Below are positions 8,269 to 17,770 of a DNA stretch of 64,000 bases, piece by piece (position 1 is the first letter of the stretch; every line of letters starts with the position of its first letter). The DNA is from Thiomicrorhabdus aquaedulcis (GTDB taxonomy: Bacteria > Pseudomonadota > Gammaproteobacteria > Thiomicrospirales > Thiomicrospiraceae). The DNA is taken from contig NZ_AP018722.1 in assembly GCF_004001325.1 (NCBI RefSeq), positions 930,001 to 994,000 on the forward strand. The letters run 5' to 3'. The notes under the pieces are model-generated. The model saw only the letters and a program-made list of their open reading frames with translations. It was not told where the DNA came from and made no database searches. The position numbers and the translations under genes were made by a program.

Positions 8269-9198
8269 TTAAATGGATTCATTGGCGGGCGTATTAAAGG
8301 GCTGCTGCTTTTGACGAGAGAGTTGCCATTTTTGCACCGCAATAGTGGCAAACAATAATCCGCCTGCGCTGACCGCAATAGACGCGGATATGGCGCTGTC
8401 GAGCCAAAAAGCCAAACCGTAGCCTAAAATCACCGCCATTTGCGAAAAGCCCACCGCCAACCACAGCATTTGCTTGAGCGAACGAGCTATTAAATACGCG
8501 GTACTGGCGGGAATCACCAACAACGCGACCACCAAAATTGCGCCCACTGCATCAAACGAGGCCACAGTGGTGAGCGACACCAGCGTCATTAAAAAGTAAT
8601 GCCAAAACACTACGTTAATACCCAAAGAGATGGCCAATGCGGGATGAAATGCCACCGCATTAAGGCGCGAAAACCCTATCAGAATCGACGTTAATACCAC
8701 GCCAAACACCACAGCTATGCTCCAAAAGGCGCGCGGGCCAATGTCCCAATAAGTGGCCTGGTTTGCAACGTCGCTTTTTAAGGTGTTTAAAGCACCAATT
8801 GTGATGGTATCAAACGGTATAAAAGCAATTTCACCGTATAAGACGCACTCTTGGTCTAAGTCAATTTGGCCGCTGTACAGCGACACTAAAATCACCCCAA
8901 TTGAAAAAAACAGCGTAAAGACAATGCCAATACTGGCATCGCTTTGCAGCTTGCCAACCCTTTGCAAGCTGTCGCTTAACCAAGCGGTTAATAAGCCAAT
9001 AAACACCGCGCCGGTAAGCATCACGGGCAGGGAGCGGCTGTCGGTGATTAAAAATGCCAAGACCAAACCCAGTAACACCGAATGACTGATGGCGTCGCCC
9101 ATTAATGCTTGGCGGCGTAAAATTAAAAATACGCCCACCAGCGCACAAGACGCGGCCACTAAGGCGGCGGTGGCGACAATCCAAAGATCGTACATCAT
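8269..9198 (-). CDS. Metal (Mn/Zn/Fe) ABC transporter permease, second subunit
   Basis: The 309-aa ABC-3 family permease has about eight to nine hydrophobic helices and the family stretch LRRQALMGDAISHSVLLGLV near residues 28-47. It would form the membrane channel of a divalent-metal importer with the other permease. The ATG overlaps the upstream TGA (ATGA), so translation is coupled. It is last in the operon, corresponding in position to chlamydial YtgD. Metal specificity cannot be read from the permease. Confidence 0.92.
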   Translation of the reverse strand: MMYDLWIVATAALVAASCALVGVFLILRRQALMGDAISHSVLLGLVLAFLITDSRSLPVMLTGAVFIGLLTAWLSDSLQRVGKLQSDASIGIVFTLFFSIGVILVSLYSGQIDLDQECVLYGEIAFIPFDTITIGALNTLKSDVANQATYWDIGPRAFWSIAVVFGVVLTSILIGFSRLNAVAFHPALAISLGINVVFWHYFLMTLVSLTTVASFDAVGAILVVALLVIPASTAYLIARSLKQMLWLAVGFSQMAVILGYGLAFWLDSAISASIAVSAGGLLFATIAVQKWQLSRQKQQPFNTPANESI

Positions 9199-10535
9199 AC
9201 ATTTACTCCCTTAGGCGTAATCATCGGTGCGCTGAGTGTTTTTTCGGCGCTGATGCCCATGTCGTATTCGATTTGATTGGCTTGTGCATCGGTTAAAATA
9301 TGCTCAATGCGTTCGGCTTGTTTGTGGGCTTGCGCCCCGTTTAGAGCCACTTCTTGATTAAGGTAGTTTTCCCATAAACGATGTCGATGGGTAAGCAGCG
9401 CGGCTTGTTCTAATCCCGCAGGGGTTAAGGCAATGCCGTTGGATGTGACGTGTACCAAGCCTTTTTTTGCCAATAAGTTAAGCGTGTGTTTAAGGGTGTT
9501 TAATTCTAAACTTCGTTGCGCTTGGATTTCAGCGTAATGAAATAAAGAATCTTTAAAGTCGTTTCTTTCTAATAGCTTATAGAGTGTTCTTAATACATTT
9601 TCTTTGGCTATTTTGCGACCAAGCCTGCGTCGTTGGAGTGCGCGATTGAGCAGACCCTTGTAGGGGGCAAACAAGAGCGAAATAAAGAATAGCAAAGCAA
9701 GATTGACCACCATCCACGGTCCGGTGGGCATGGCGGGTGCTAAATATGAAATGTGCGTGCTCACCAGAGCGCTGATGGCGCCTAGAGCGGCAGCAATCAT
9801 TAAAATACGCGCCAATTGATTGCTCCAAAATCGTGCAGCCGCCGCAGGTGTTAACAGAACGGCGGCCATAAGAACCACGCCCACCAATTGTAAGCCTACC
9901 ACCACAGCCAGCACAATCAGTAACGCCAGCAGCAATTCGTAACCGGTGACGTTGACACCCAAGGTACGGGCGTATTGGCGGTTAAAGGCAATTAAACGTA
10001 ATTTGTGAAAAAACATCACCACGTTAATAAGCACAAAAATGGTCACAGCCAATAAAAGGTTGATGTCGTCGCGTGTCATAGCGGCGGCTTGACCAAAAAG
10101 AATTTTGTCTAAGCCACTTTTGTTTTCAACTTCTAAGCCTTGAATATACGACAACAACATAAGCCCCAAGGCAAAAAAGAACGAAAGGGTAATGGCCAGG
10201 GCGGCATCGGCTTTAATTTTGGTGTGCTTGGGCAACCAGTCAATGAGGTAAAACCCTACAAAACTGCTTATCATCGCTCCCAATAACATCACCCAGGGGT
10301 CGCGAGTTTGCAACAGTAAAAAAGCCATCATCACCCCAGGTAAGGCTGCGTGTGCTAAGGCATCGCCAATTAAGGCACGTTTACGTAACAGCGCAAAACC
10401 ACCAATAACCGAGGCGCTTATGCCCAGTAGCATACTGCCGGCTAATACCCATACTACGTTCATGTCGTCAAAACGCCAAAAGTGGGTCAAGCTTTGCCAT
10501 ACGGACGGGCTGTTTAGCAGTTCAAAGTGGGGCAT
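9195..10535 (-). CDS. Metal ABC transporter permease fused to DtxR/MntR-like regulator domain
   Basis: The 446-aa product joins two parts. Residues 1 to about 300 are an ABC-3 metal permease with ALLRKRALIGDALAHAALPGV near residues 48-68 and multiple helices. After a basic linker (RALQRRRLGRKIAKENVL) comes about 140 residues resembling a DtxR/MntR repressor. These comprise a winged helix with LNTLKHTLNLLAKKGLVHVT and LTPAGLEQA, then a metal-sensing helix HRHRLWENYL and HKQAERIEHIL, which carries the E/E/H-type ligands seen in MntR. The same permease-regulator fusion is known in chlamydial YtgCR, where the regulator is released by cleavage. Whether cleavage occurs here is unknown. An alternative is that the domain senses metal in cis. 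Confidence 0.9.
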   Translation of the reverse strand: MPHFELLNSPSVWQSLTHFWRFDDMNVVWVLAGSMLLGISASVIGGFALLRKRALIGDALAHAALPGVMMAFLLLQTRDPWVMLLGAMISSFVGFYLIDWLPKHTKIKADAALAITLSFFFALGLMLLSYIQGLEVENKSGLDKILFGQAAAMTRDDINLLLAVTIFVLINVVMFFHKLRLIAFNRQYARTLGVNVTGYELLLALLIVLAVVVGLQLVGVVLMAAVLLTPAAAARFWSNQLARILMIAAALGAISALVSTHISYLAPAMPTGPWMVVNLALLFFISLLFAPYKGLLNRALQRRRLGRKIAKENVLRTLYKLLERNDFKDSLFHYAEIQAQRSLELNTLKHTLNLLAKKGLVHVTSNGIALTPAGLEQAALLTHRHRLWENYLNQEVALNGAQAHKQAERIEHILTDAQANQIEYDMGISAEKTLSAPMITPKGVNV

Positions 10536-10567
10536 GGGCGAATGCTCCTAGTGGTTTTGTTAATAAT

Positions 10568-11365
10568 TTATTGCTCATCGTGAACGGTGTTTAGTTTGGT
10601 GCGGTACATCTCTTGGGTTAAATCGTTTAATAGCGACAAACGCCCGCCGTAGGTTTTGTTGAGGTTGTCTTTGGTTAACACGGTTTCAACTGGACCACAG
10701 GCTATTAATCGGGCATTGATGAAAATAATCCAATCAAAATATTCGCCCACGGTATTTAAATCGTGATGCACGCACACAATGGTTTTTTGTTGTGCTTTTA
10801 ACGTGCTAAACAGCTCAATAATGGCTTTTTCAGTGGTAACGTCTACCCCCGCAAACGGTTCGTCCATTAAGTATAAACAGGCTTGTTGTGCCAAAGCGCG
10901 CGCTAAAAATACCCGTTGTTGTTGACCCCCTGACAGTTCGTTAATTTGACGGTCTTTAAAGTCCCACATTTGTAAATCTTTGAGTGCTTGTTCGGCAATT
11001 TGAATGTCTTCAAGACGCGGTCTTTGCCAAAATTTAAGTTGACCGTGGCGCCCCATTAAAACTACGTCTAGCACATTAATGGGAAAATCCCAGTCAATTT
11101 CTTCACGCTGTGGCACATAGGCCGTAACCAAACGCTTTTGTGCTAAGGGTTCGCCAAAAAATTGCACTTTTCCTTCAGTCAGTGGCTCTAACCCCATGAT
11201 TCCTTTTAGTAAAGTCGATTTACCCGCTCCGTTTGGGCCTACAATAGCAATGGTTTTACCTTGTGGGATTTCAAAACTTACGTCGGTTAACACTGGTTTG
11301 TGTTGATAGCGCATGCTTAAGTTTTCGACCTTTAGGGGCGCAATGGCGGGGCGCGTTTGCGACAT
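10568..11365 (-). CDS. Metal ABC transporter ATP-binding protein
   Basis: The 265-aa ATPase has Walker A GPNGAGKST (about 43-51), Q-loop YVPQREEIDWDFP, signature LSGGQQQR (about 148) and Walker B CLYLMDEP followed by the H-loop VCVHHDL. The EIDWDFP sequence after the Q-loop is typical of the manganese/zinc/iron importer ATPases (MntB, ZnuC, SitB, YtgB). It lies between the binding protein and the permease-regulator fusion, giving the order A-B-C-D. Confidence 0.93.
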   Translation of the reverse strand: MSQTRPAIAPLKVENLSMRYQHKPVLTDVSFEIPQGKTIAIVGPNGAGKSTLLKGIMGLEPLTEGKVQFFGEPLAQKRLVTAYVPQREEIDWDFPINVLDVVLMGRHGQLKFWQRPRLEDIQIAEQALKDLQMWDFKDRQINELSGGQQQRVFLARALAQQACLYLMDEPFAGVDVTTEKAIIELFSTLKAQQKTIVCVHHDLNTVGEYFDWIIFINARLIACGPVETVLTKDNLNKTYGGRLSLLNDLTQEMYRTKLNTVHDEQ

Positions 11366-11438
11366 AGTGTTACCTTTTGGGTTCAGTTAAGTTGAGTTGA
11401 GATGAATTGATGTACAAGCGACTAAATTCTTAATGTGT

Positions 11439-12373
11439 TTATTTTAGGGCTTGTACTACGGTGGTGACGTTGTGCTTAACCATGCCAAAGTAGGTGCCGC
11501 TGGGCGTGCCACTTAAGCCCATAGCATCGGAATACAATTCGCCCCCAACTTGCAAGGCATGGCCTTCGGCGCGACTGCCCTCAACTAATGATTGAATTAA
11601 ACGCGGCGACACGCTGGATTCGATAAAAACGGCTTTAATATTTTGCGCCATAATAAGGTCTTTTAAACGTTTTAAATCTTGCAATCCAAATTCGGATGCC
11701 GTGCTAACCCCTTGTAAACCAAGTACTTTAAGTCCGTATGCTTGACCAAAATAACCAAAAGCGTCGTGTGCGGTAATTAACACGCGTTGCGCGGGCGGAA
11801 TTTGATTGATTTGGGCTTTAATCCAGTCGTTAAGCTCGGTCATATTGCCGAGGTAAGTGTTGGCTTGGGTTTGATAGACGGCACTGTTGTTGGGGTCTTG
11901 TTGCTGAAGATGCGCTAAAACGCGCAGGCCTGCTTGGTGCCACAAGGCTAAATCAAACCAAATGTGAGGGTCAGGATGGCCATCGTGAAACAAGAGTTGG
12001 CTTTTTTCAAGAGTGTCGCTGATGGCAAACACTGGTTTTTTTGAGCCATTTTTTCAAATAAGCTTTGCATTTTGCCTTCAAGCATTAAGCCGTTGTAAAA
12101 AATAATGTCGGCTTGGCTTAAACGGCGTAAATCGCCTTGAGTAGCTTTGTAAAGGTGCGGGTCTACGCCCGAGCCCATCAATGCGGTAACGGTAACGTGT
12201 TTGCCGCCAATGTTTTGCACCAGGTCGGCAATCATGGCGGTGGTGGTGACAATGTTAAGGGGAGCGGTTGTGGTTGGACTGGCGTAGGCGTTTGAGCCAA
12301 ATAAAGTCACCAGGCCTGCTAACAATAACCTTAATAAAGTAGTGCGTGTGGCACAGGTAAAACAGGCGTTCAT
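11439..12373 (-). CDS. Metal ABC transporter substrate-binding protein (ZnuA/MntA/TroA-like), frameshifted
   Basis: The N-terminal part (from MNACFTCATR) has a signal peptide ending near AYASP, then LNIVTTTAMIADLVQNIGG and GSGVDPHLYKAT, carrying the first metal-binding histidine. The C-terminal part has HPDPHIWFD (second histidine), a conserved FIESSVSP (glutamate) and YSDAMG (aspartate). The parts are in different frames. Changing a run of seven A (plus-strand T run 12036-12042) to eight joins them smoothly, giving LFEKMAQKK then PVFAISD. The full protein would be about 311 aa, normal for cluster A-I binding proteins. A one-base sequencing error is more likely than true loss, because all other operon genes are intact. 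Confidence 0.85.
11924..11935. repeat. CAGGCCTG-core near copy of the dispersed palindrome
   Basis: The sequence CGCAGGCCTGCT retains the eight-base CAGGCCTG core, with altered outer bases, in the metal-binding protein gene. It is a weak member and could be chance. Confidence 0.3.
12309..12320. repeat. ACCAGGCCTGCT near copy of the dispersed palindrome
   Basis: One mismatch (C for G at position 11) from the consensus. It lies in the signal-peptide region of the metal-binding protein gene and is read on the minus strand as A-G-L-V. Confidence 0.6.
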
Positions 12374-12410
12374 GGTCAGTTCCTATGTTAAAGCGGGTTA
12401 TTGAATCGGG

Positions 12411-13669
12411 TTAAATTTTAAACACGGGGCGATTTTTCTTGCCTTGTGCATTTTGCGATTTTTTACCGAGTGGTTTTTTTTCTGCCGTGCGGGTAAGTTG
12501 CACCATCACTTCGGCGTGAGTGGTGTGGGCAAACATGTCTACCAGGCCTGCTTGGGTTAAACGGTAACCTTGTTTTTCAAGCTCTTTAATGTCGCGAATT
12601 AAGGTCGCGGCGTTGCACGACACATAAACAATAATGGGCGCGTTCAGTTGTCCCAGTATTTTACACAGCTCAAACGCCCCTTGACGACCGGGGTCTAATA
12701 ATACACTTTGGTAGGTTTTTTTGTAAAACCACGGCATTTGTTCTACATCGGTAAACAGGTCGGCTTTATGAAATGTGGCGTTATTCATTTTATTAAGTTG
12801 GGCGTTGTGTTGCGCTCTGGTCACCAATGGTTTTTCGCCTTCAACGCCTATTACCTGTTTTACGTGTTGCGCAATGGGCAGTGTAAAGTTGCCAATGCCG
12901 CAAAAAAGATCTAGCACCGTATCGTTTGGCGTGAGCTTGAGCCAGTCGATTGCTTGGTTGACCAGGCGCGCATTGAGTTCGCCATTAATTTGAATAAAGC
13001 CGTCGGCTGAAAACTCAAGCGTTAATTCATTTAAACGATAGTGAGGGATTTGTTCGCTGGGCGCGAGTCCAAACACGCCGTTGTCGCCCTGGGCGATGTT
13101 AATTTCTTTGTAAGCGCGACTGGCTTGTTCTAACAGTTGGGGTTTGTGGGCTTGAATGGCTTGGTTAAGCTCTGCGCTAAGAATGGGGCAGTGCTCAATA
13201 TCGACCAGTTCAACCGACTCTTTTTGTCTAAACCCTAAGCGCGCTACTTTGTCTTTTTGCTAATGGCTAAGCCCAGGCGCGCGCGACGACGATAGCCTTG
13301 GTCTTGGCCAAAAATGGGCTCGGCGATGTGGGCGTGGGTGCTGTCAACCGCTTGGGTAAGGCGCGTGATAAAGTTTTGGTTTTTCCAAAAACGTTGGGCT
13401 TCAATGCTTAAATGCTGTAATTGACAGCCACCGCATTGCGCGTAATGCGCGCAAAATGGCGCAACACGTTGTGGTGAAGGTTCAATAATAGACAGCAATT
13501 GCGCTTCGTCGTATTGGTCGCTTTGCACGCGAACTTTGGCGTTGACTACGTCGCCGGGTACTGCGTCGCTAATAAAAATGGCTTTGCCTTCAAAGCGGGC
13601 AATGCCGCGACCGTCGTGACTTAAGCCCTCAATGGTGAGTGATGTTAAAGTTTGGTTAAGGTGCGTCAT
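12411..13669 (-). CDS. rlmD: 23S rRNA (uracil(1939)-C(5))-methyltransferase RlmD, frameshifted
   Basis: The N-terminal part starts at MTHLNQTLTSL and has a TRAM domain (IEGLSHDGRGIARFEGKAIF) and the iron-sulfur cysteines CAHYAQCGGCQLQH. The C-terminal part has SAM motifs VLDLFCGIGNFTLPIA, LDPGRQGA and the catalytic cysteine in YVSCNAATLIRD. The frame breaks after AISKK; restoring one A in a run of five (plus-strand 13254-13258) gives KDKVARLGFRQKESVELVDIEHC without interruption. The full length would be about 420 aa, normal for RlmD (formerly RumA). The chosen ATG is used instead of an upstream TTG that lacks similarity. The shift is probably a sequencing error. Confidence 0.88.
12541..12552. 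repeat. ACCAGGCCTGCT near copy of the dispersed palindrome
   Basis: The same one-mismatch variant as at 12309, here in rlmD and read on the minus strand as A-G-L-V. Confidence 0.6.
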
Positions 13670-13732
13670 GGTGGTCTGCTTTAAAGGTTGTGGTGCGTTG
13701 ATTGGTAATGTAAACAGCGTCAAAATGAATTG

Positions 13733-13744
13733 ACCAGGCCTGGT
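13733..13744. repeat. ACCAGGCCTGGT palindrome (copy 6, intergenic)
   Basis: An exact copy flanked by TTG and TAA between the queE stop and the rlmD start, both on the minus strand. Confidence 0.9.
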
Positions 13745-13781
13745 TAAAATAGTTTTTTATTGGTTTTTTATCAGGTTTAGC

Positions 13782-14426
13782 CTAATCAATCCCCAATATC
13801 TTATGGGTTTGTAAGCTGAGTTTCCACTGTGGGTGCGCTAAACAATAGCGCACGGCCTCTTGAATGTTGCGTTGACTTACGGCGGGGTCATGGTCGTCCA
13901 TGGGTTGTAAATAAAAATGTGCAAAGTTTAAATGCGCCACTTTTTCGGGCAGTAAGTTGGGTTGCGGGTACACCAGTTTAAGCTCTTGACCCTGAGTTAA
14001 AAGCAGCGGCGCGTTGGCTTTGGGGCTTACGCACAGCCAATCAATATCGTGCACTGCCGCTAAGGTGCCATTGGTTTCAACGGCAATTTCAAAGCCTTGC
14101 GCGTGCAGCGCTAAAATGAGTGCATCGTCTACTTGTAATAAAGGTTCGCCGCCGGTAATCACCACAAAAGGCGCTTGTTGGCTGGGTTGCGGCCAAAATG
14201 TTAACAGGTGTTTAGTCAGGGCTTGAGCGGTTTTAAAACGGCCGCCGTTTTGGCCATCGGTGCCAATAAAGTCGGTGTCGCAAAACTGGCAAATGGCGGT
14301 AGCTCGGTCGGCTTCGCGTCCTGTCCATAAATTGCATTTACTCATTCGACAAAAAATAGCCGGACGTCCGCTGTGAAAGCCTTCGCCTTGTAATGAGTAA
14401 AAAACTTCTTTAACTGAATAACTCAT
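13782..14426 (-). CDS. queE: 7-carboxy-7-deazaguanine synthase QueE (radical SAM)
   Basis: The 214-aa product is a small radical SAM enzyme of queuosine/7-deazapurine synthesis, converting carboxytetrahydropterin to 7-carboxy-7-deazaguanine. The start YSVKEVFYSLQGEGFHSGRP and the unusual cluster motif, with cysteines at FCRMSKC and ICQFCDTDF, are typical of QueE. A GGEPLLQ motif (SAM binding) lies at about residue 91, and DDHDPAVSQRN is a C-terminal signature. Length is normal. No other queuosine genes are in the window. Confidence 0.93.
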   Translation of the reverse strand: MSYSVKEVFYSLQGEGFHSGRPAIFCRMSKCNLWTGREADRATAICQFCDTDFIGTDGQNGGRFKTAQALTKHLLTFWPQPSQQAPFVVITGGEPLLQVDDALILALHAQGFEIAVETNGTLAAVHDIDWLCVSPKANAPLLLTQGQELKLVYPQPNLLPEKVAHLNFAHFYLQPMDDHDPAVSQRNIQEAVRYCLAHPQWKLSLQTHKILGID

Positions 14427-14485
14427 GCATCGCCTTTAAATTACGGGGTTTGAAAACGCTTGTGGCGGCTATTTTACCCTTTAGA

Positions 14486-14515
14486 TTGTTAGATGGGGTT
14501 TTGAAATGATATAAT
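14486..14515 (+). promoter_or_regulatory. Candidate sigma-70 promoter of the leuCDB operon
   Basis: TTGTTA at 14486-14491 and TATAAT at 14510-14515 are separated by 18 bp, about 30 bp upstream of the leuC ATG. The -10 hexamer is a perfect consensus. No attenuator-like leader peptide with leucine codons is visible. Confidence 0.4.
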
Positions 14516-14546
14516 TTTGGACTATTTTGATTTTAGGTGGTCAGCT

Positions 14547-15962
14547 ATGTCAGCCAAAACGTTATACGATAAATTGTGGGATGCGCACGTGGTGCGTCAA
14601 GAAGACGATGGAACTGCGTTAATTTATATAGACCGTCAATTGCTGCACGAAGTCACCTCACCGCAAGCTTTTGAAGGCCTGCGCATGGCCAATCGCAAGC
14701 CGTGGCGCATTAACGCCAACTTGGCGACGCCAGACCATAACGTGCCCACCACCGATTTAACCGGCGGTGTTGAAAGCATTACCGACCCTGTGTCGCGTAT
14801 TCAAGTGGTTACCTTGGGTATGAACGCACGTGAATTTGGCATTACCGAATACGCCATGGGCGATTCGCGTCAGGGCATTGTGCATGTGGTGGGGCCAGAA
14901 GCGGGCGCTACCTTGCCGGGCATGACCGTAGTGTGTGGTGATTCGCATACGGCCACGCACGGCGCATTGGGGGCGTTAGCGCACGGCATTGGTACTTCTG
15001 AGGTAGAACACGTTTTGGCCACGCAGTGTTTGCTGCAAAAGAAAATGAAAAACATGCTGATTCGAGTCGACGGTCAATTGCAATCGGGTGTCACGCCAAA
15101 AGATGTGGTTTTGGCCATTATCGGTAAAATTGGTACGGCCGGTGGTAATGGCCACGCCATCGAGTTTGGCGGGCAAGTGTTTCGCGATATGTCTATTGAA
15201 GGACGTATGACCGTTTGCAACATGGCGATTGAAGCCGGAGCGCGCGTAGGCTTAGTGGCGGTGGATGAAAAAACCATAGAATACGTTAAAGGTCGTCCTT
15301 TAGCGCCAACCGCCGAGCAGTGGGATGCTGCAGTGGCCTCTTGGCAAGATTTGCATTCGGACGCGGATGCCCTGTTTGACAAAGTAGTAGAGTTGGATGG
15401 TTCAAGCATTCAACCACAAGTGTCGTGGGGCACTTCGCCCGAAATGGTAATGGACGTAAACGGCTTTGTGCCTAATCCAGACAAAGAGACCGATGCGGTA
15501 AAAGCCAGTGGCATTCGTCGCGCGCTAAATTACATGGGGCTTAAAGCCGACATGGCCATTAAAGACATTCCAGCGCAATACGTCTTTATTGGCTCGTGTA
15601 CCAATTCGCGCATTGAAGATTTGCGCGCGGCAGCGGCCGTGTTAAAAGGCAAAAAAATTGCCAACAGCGTTGAATTAGCGTTGGCGGTACCCGGATCAGG
15701 CCTGGTTAAATTGCAAGCCGAGCAAGAAGGTTTGGATAAGATTTTTATGGACGCTGGTTTTGAATGGCGCAACCCAGGTTGTTCTATGTGTTTAGCCATG
15801 AACGCCGACCGTTTGCCCGAGGGTAAACATTGCGCCTCCACATCCAATCGTAACTTTGAAGGACGACAGGGTGCTGGCGGTAGAACGCATTTGGTTAGCC
15901 CGCAAATGGCGGCCGCAGCGGCCATTGCCGGTCATTTTGTGGATGTTCGTGATTATTTATAA
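14547..15962 (+). CDS. leuC: 3-isopropylmalate dehydratase large subunit
   Basis: The 471-aa product starts at [16 protein letters not shown]; an in-frame ATG 10 codons upstream overlaps the promoter -10 area and is unlikely. It binds a 4Fe-4S cluster through the conserved cysteines in [10 protein letters not shown] and in NPGCSMC, and with LeuD isomerises 2-isopropylmalate to 3-isopropylmalate in leucine synthesis. The DHNVPT and [10 protein letters not shown] motifs are also present. Length matches LeuC (about 466). It heads the leuC-leuD-leuB cluster, and LeuD starts 23 bp downstream. Confidence 0.96.
   Translation: MSAKTLYDKLWDAHVVRQEDDGTALIYIDRQLLHEVTSPQAFEGLRMANRKPWRINANLATPDHNVPTTDLTGGVESITDPVSRIQVVTLGMNAREFGITEYAMGDSRQGIVHVVGPEAGATLPGMTVVCGDSHTATHGALGALAHGIGTSEVEHVLATQCLLQKKMKNMLIRVDGQLQSGVTPKDVVLAIIGKIGTAGGNGHAIEFGGQVFRDMSIEGRMTVCNMAIEAGARVGLVAVDEKTIEYVKGRPLAPTAEQWDAAVASWQDLHSDADALFDKVVELDGSSIQPQVSWGTSPEMVMDVNGFVPNPDKETDAVKASGIRRALNYMGLKADMAIKDIPAQYVFIGSCTNSRIEDLRAAAAVLKGKKIANSVELALAVPGSGLVKLQAEQEGLDKIFMDAGFEWRNPGCSMCLAMNADRLPEGKHCASTSNRNFEGRQGAGGRTHLVSPQMAAAAAIAGHFVDVRDYL
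15695..15706. repeat. ATCAGGCCTGGT near copy of the dispersed palindrome
   Basis: One mismatch (T for C at position 2). It lies in leuC and reads S-G-L-V at residues 384-387, a conserved part of the protein, so it may be a constrained or ancestral form. Confidence 0.5.
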
Positions 15963-15985
15963 CCACGCGGTCAAGGAGAGTAAAA

Positions 15986-16627
15986 ATGGATAAGTTTATT
16001 AAAATGACCGCAATTGTTGCCCCAATGGATCGCGCCAATGTGGACACCGATGCGATTATTCCTAAGCAGTTTTTAAAGTCGATTAAACGCACAGGGTTTG
16101 GCCCAAACCTATTTGACGAGTGGCGTTATGAAGACGAAGGCCAACCCGATTCGGATAATTCACACCGCCCATTGCGTAAAGAGTTTGTTTTAAATCAAGC
16201 GCGCTATGCGGGGGCAAAGATTTTATTAGCCCGTGAAAACTTTGGTTGTGGTTCAAGTCGTGAGCACGCGCCGTGGGCGTTAAAAGATTACGGTTTTGAT
16301 GTGGTGATTGCCCCAAGTTTTGCCGATATTTTTTATAACAACTGTTTTAAAAATGGCATTATTCCCATCGTGCTCGATGAAAAAATGATTGATGGTTTGT
16401 TCAACGAGGTGTTTGGCCAAGAGGGGTATGTGCTTACAGTTGATTTAGAAGCGTTGCAAATCGTGAAGCCTAATGGCGAGGTAATTGCCTTTGAAGTTGA
16501 CAGTTTTAGACGTCATTGCTTATTGCACGGTTTGGACGACATTGGCTTAACACTGCAGCACGCCGATGCCATTGCGGCATTTGAAGCGCAAAAGAAAAAA
16601 ACCGCTCCATGGTTGGTGGGTGCTTAA
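15986..16627 (+). CDS. leuD: 3-isopropylmalate dehydratase small subunit
   Basis: The 213-aa product is the swivel-domain partner of LeuC. Conserved features are the N-terminal [20 protein letters not shown], the [14 protein letters not shown] loop at about residues 87-100 and a central [17 protein letters not shown] strong AAGGAGAG ribosome site precedes the ATG. Length matches the family (about 200-215). Confidence 0.96.
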   Translation: MDKFIKMTAIVAPMDRANVDTDAIIPKQFLKSIKRTGFGPNLFDEWRYEDEGQPDSDNSHRPLRKEFVLNQARYAGAKILLARENFGCGSSREHAPWALKDYGFDVVIAPSFADIFYNNCFKNGIIPIVLDEKMIDGLFNEVFGQEGYVLTVDLEALQIVKPNGEVIAFEVDSFRRHCLLHGLDDIGLTLQHADAIAAFEAQKKKTAPWLVGA

Positions 16628-16679
16628 ATACAGCCCATTCATTAGACACACAAATTTAAGTAAATTTAAGAGTTTTTAC

Positions 16680-17767
16680 ATGACAACACATTCGCAAACA
16701 AAACAAATATTAGTATTACCCGGTGACGGCATTGGCCCTGAAATTATGGCCGAAGCGGTTAAAGTGTTACACGCTTTAGTAAAAAATGATGGCTTAGACA
16801 TCGCGCTTACCGAAGATTTGGTGGGCGGTGCTGCTTACGATGTTCACGGCGTGCCTTTAGCCGATGAGACCATGGCCAAAGCACACGCCGCCGATGCGGT
16901 GTTGTTGGGCGCGGTTGGCGGTTATAAGTGGGAGTCTTTGGACATTGCTGTGCGTCCCGAAAAAGGGTTGTTGCGTTTGCGCTCTGAAATGCAGTTGTTT
17001 GCCAATTTGCGCCCGGCGTTTTTGTTTCCACAGTTGGCGGCGGCTTCGACCTTAAAGCCCGAAATTGTTTCGGGTTTAGATATTTTGATTGTGCGTGAGC
17101 TTACCGGCGGCATCTATTTTGGACAGCCTCGCGGTGTGCGAATGTTAGAAAACGGCGAGCGTGAAGGCTTTAACACTTACGTTTATCGTGAATCTGAAAT
17201 TAAACGCATCGCCCACGTGGCCTTTAAAGCCGCCATGCAGCGCAACAAAAAACTTACATCGGTCGACAAAGCCAATGTGCTAGAAGTGACCGAGTTGTGG
17301 CGCGAAGTGCTGATTGAAGTGTCGGCAGACTACCCAGAAGTCGAGTTAAAACACATGTACGTTGACAACGCCGCCATGCAATTGGTGTTGCGTCCCAAGC
17401 AGTTTGACGTGATTGTGACGGGTAATATGTTTGGCGATATTTTGTCGGATGAAGCTTCTATGCTGACCGGTTCAATTGGTATGTTGGCGTCGGCCTCACT
17501 CGACGCCAATAACAAAGGCATGTACGAGCCAAGCCATGGTTCGGCACCGGATATTGCGGGTAAGAACCTAGCCAACCCTTTGGCCACAATTTGTCGGCGG
17601 CGATGATGTTACGTTATAGCCTAGGGCGTGAAGATTTGGCGGTTAAGATTGAAAACGCCGTATCCAATGTATTAGACCAAGGTTTGCGTACGGGGGATAT
17701 TTTCTCGGAGGGTATGATCAAGGTATCGTGCAGTCAAATGGGTGAAGCGGTCGTCGCGGCGCTGTAG
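16680..17767 (+). CDS. leuB: 3-isopropylmalate dehydrogenase, frameshifted
   Basis: The product starts at [22 protein letters not shown] and has the full beta-decarboxylating dehydrogenase pattern: [24 protein letters not shown], and the metal/NAD-site sequence [14 protein letters not shown] with [13 protein letters not shown]. The frame breaks after NPLATI. One extra T in the run at 17590-17592 restores [19 protein letters not shown] and continues to a TAG at 17765. The corrected length is about 362 aa, as expected. NAD-dependent oxidation of 3-isopropylmalate completes the leuCDB set. The shift is probably a sequencing error, since the remaining C-terminus is perfectly conserved. Confidence 0.92.
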
Positions 17768-17770
17768 TTT

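Noticed and set aside
12036-12042. Programmed frameshifting in the metal-binding protein gene
   Set aside because: The same one-base homopolymer loss recurs in seven unrelated genes, so a common technical cause is simpler.
12708-12993. Plus-strand frames opposite rlmD
   Set aside because: They mirror conserved SAM-binding codons of rlmD and show no family features.
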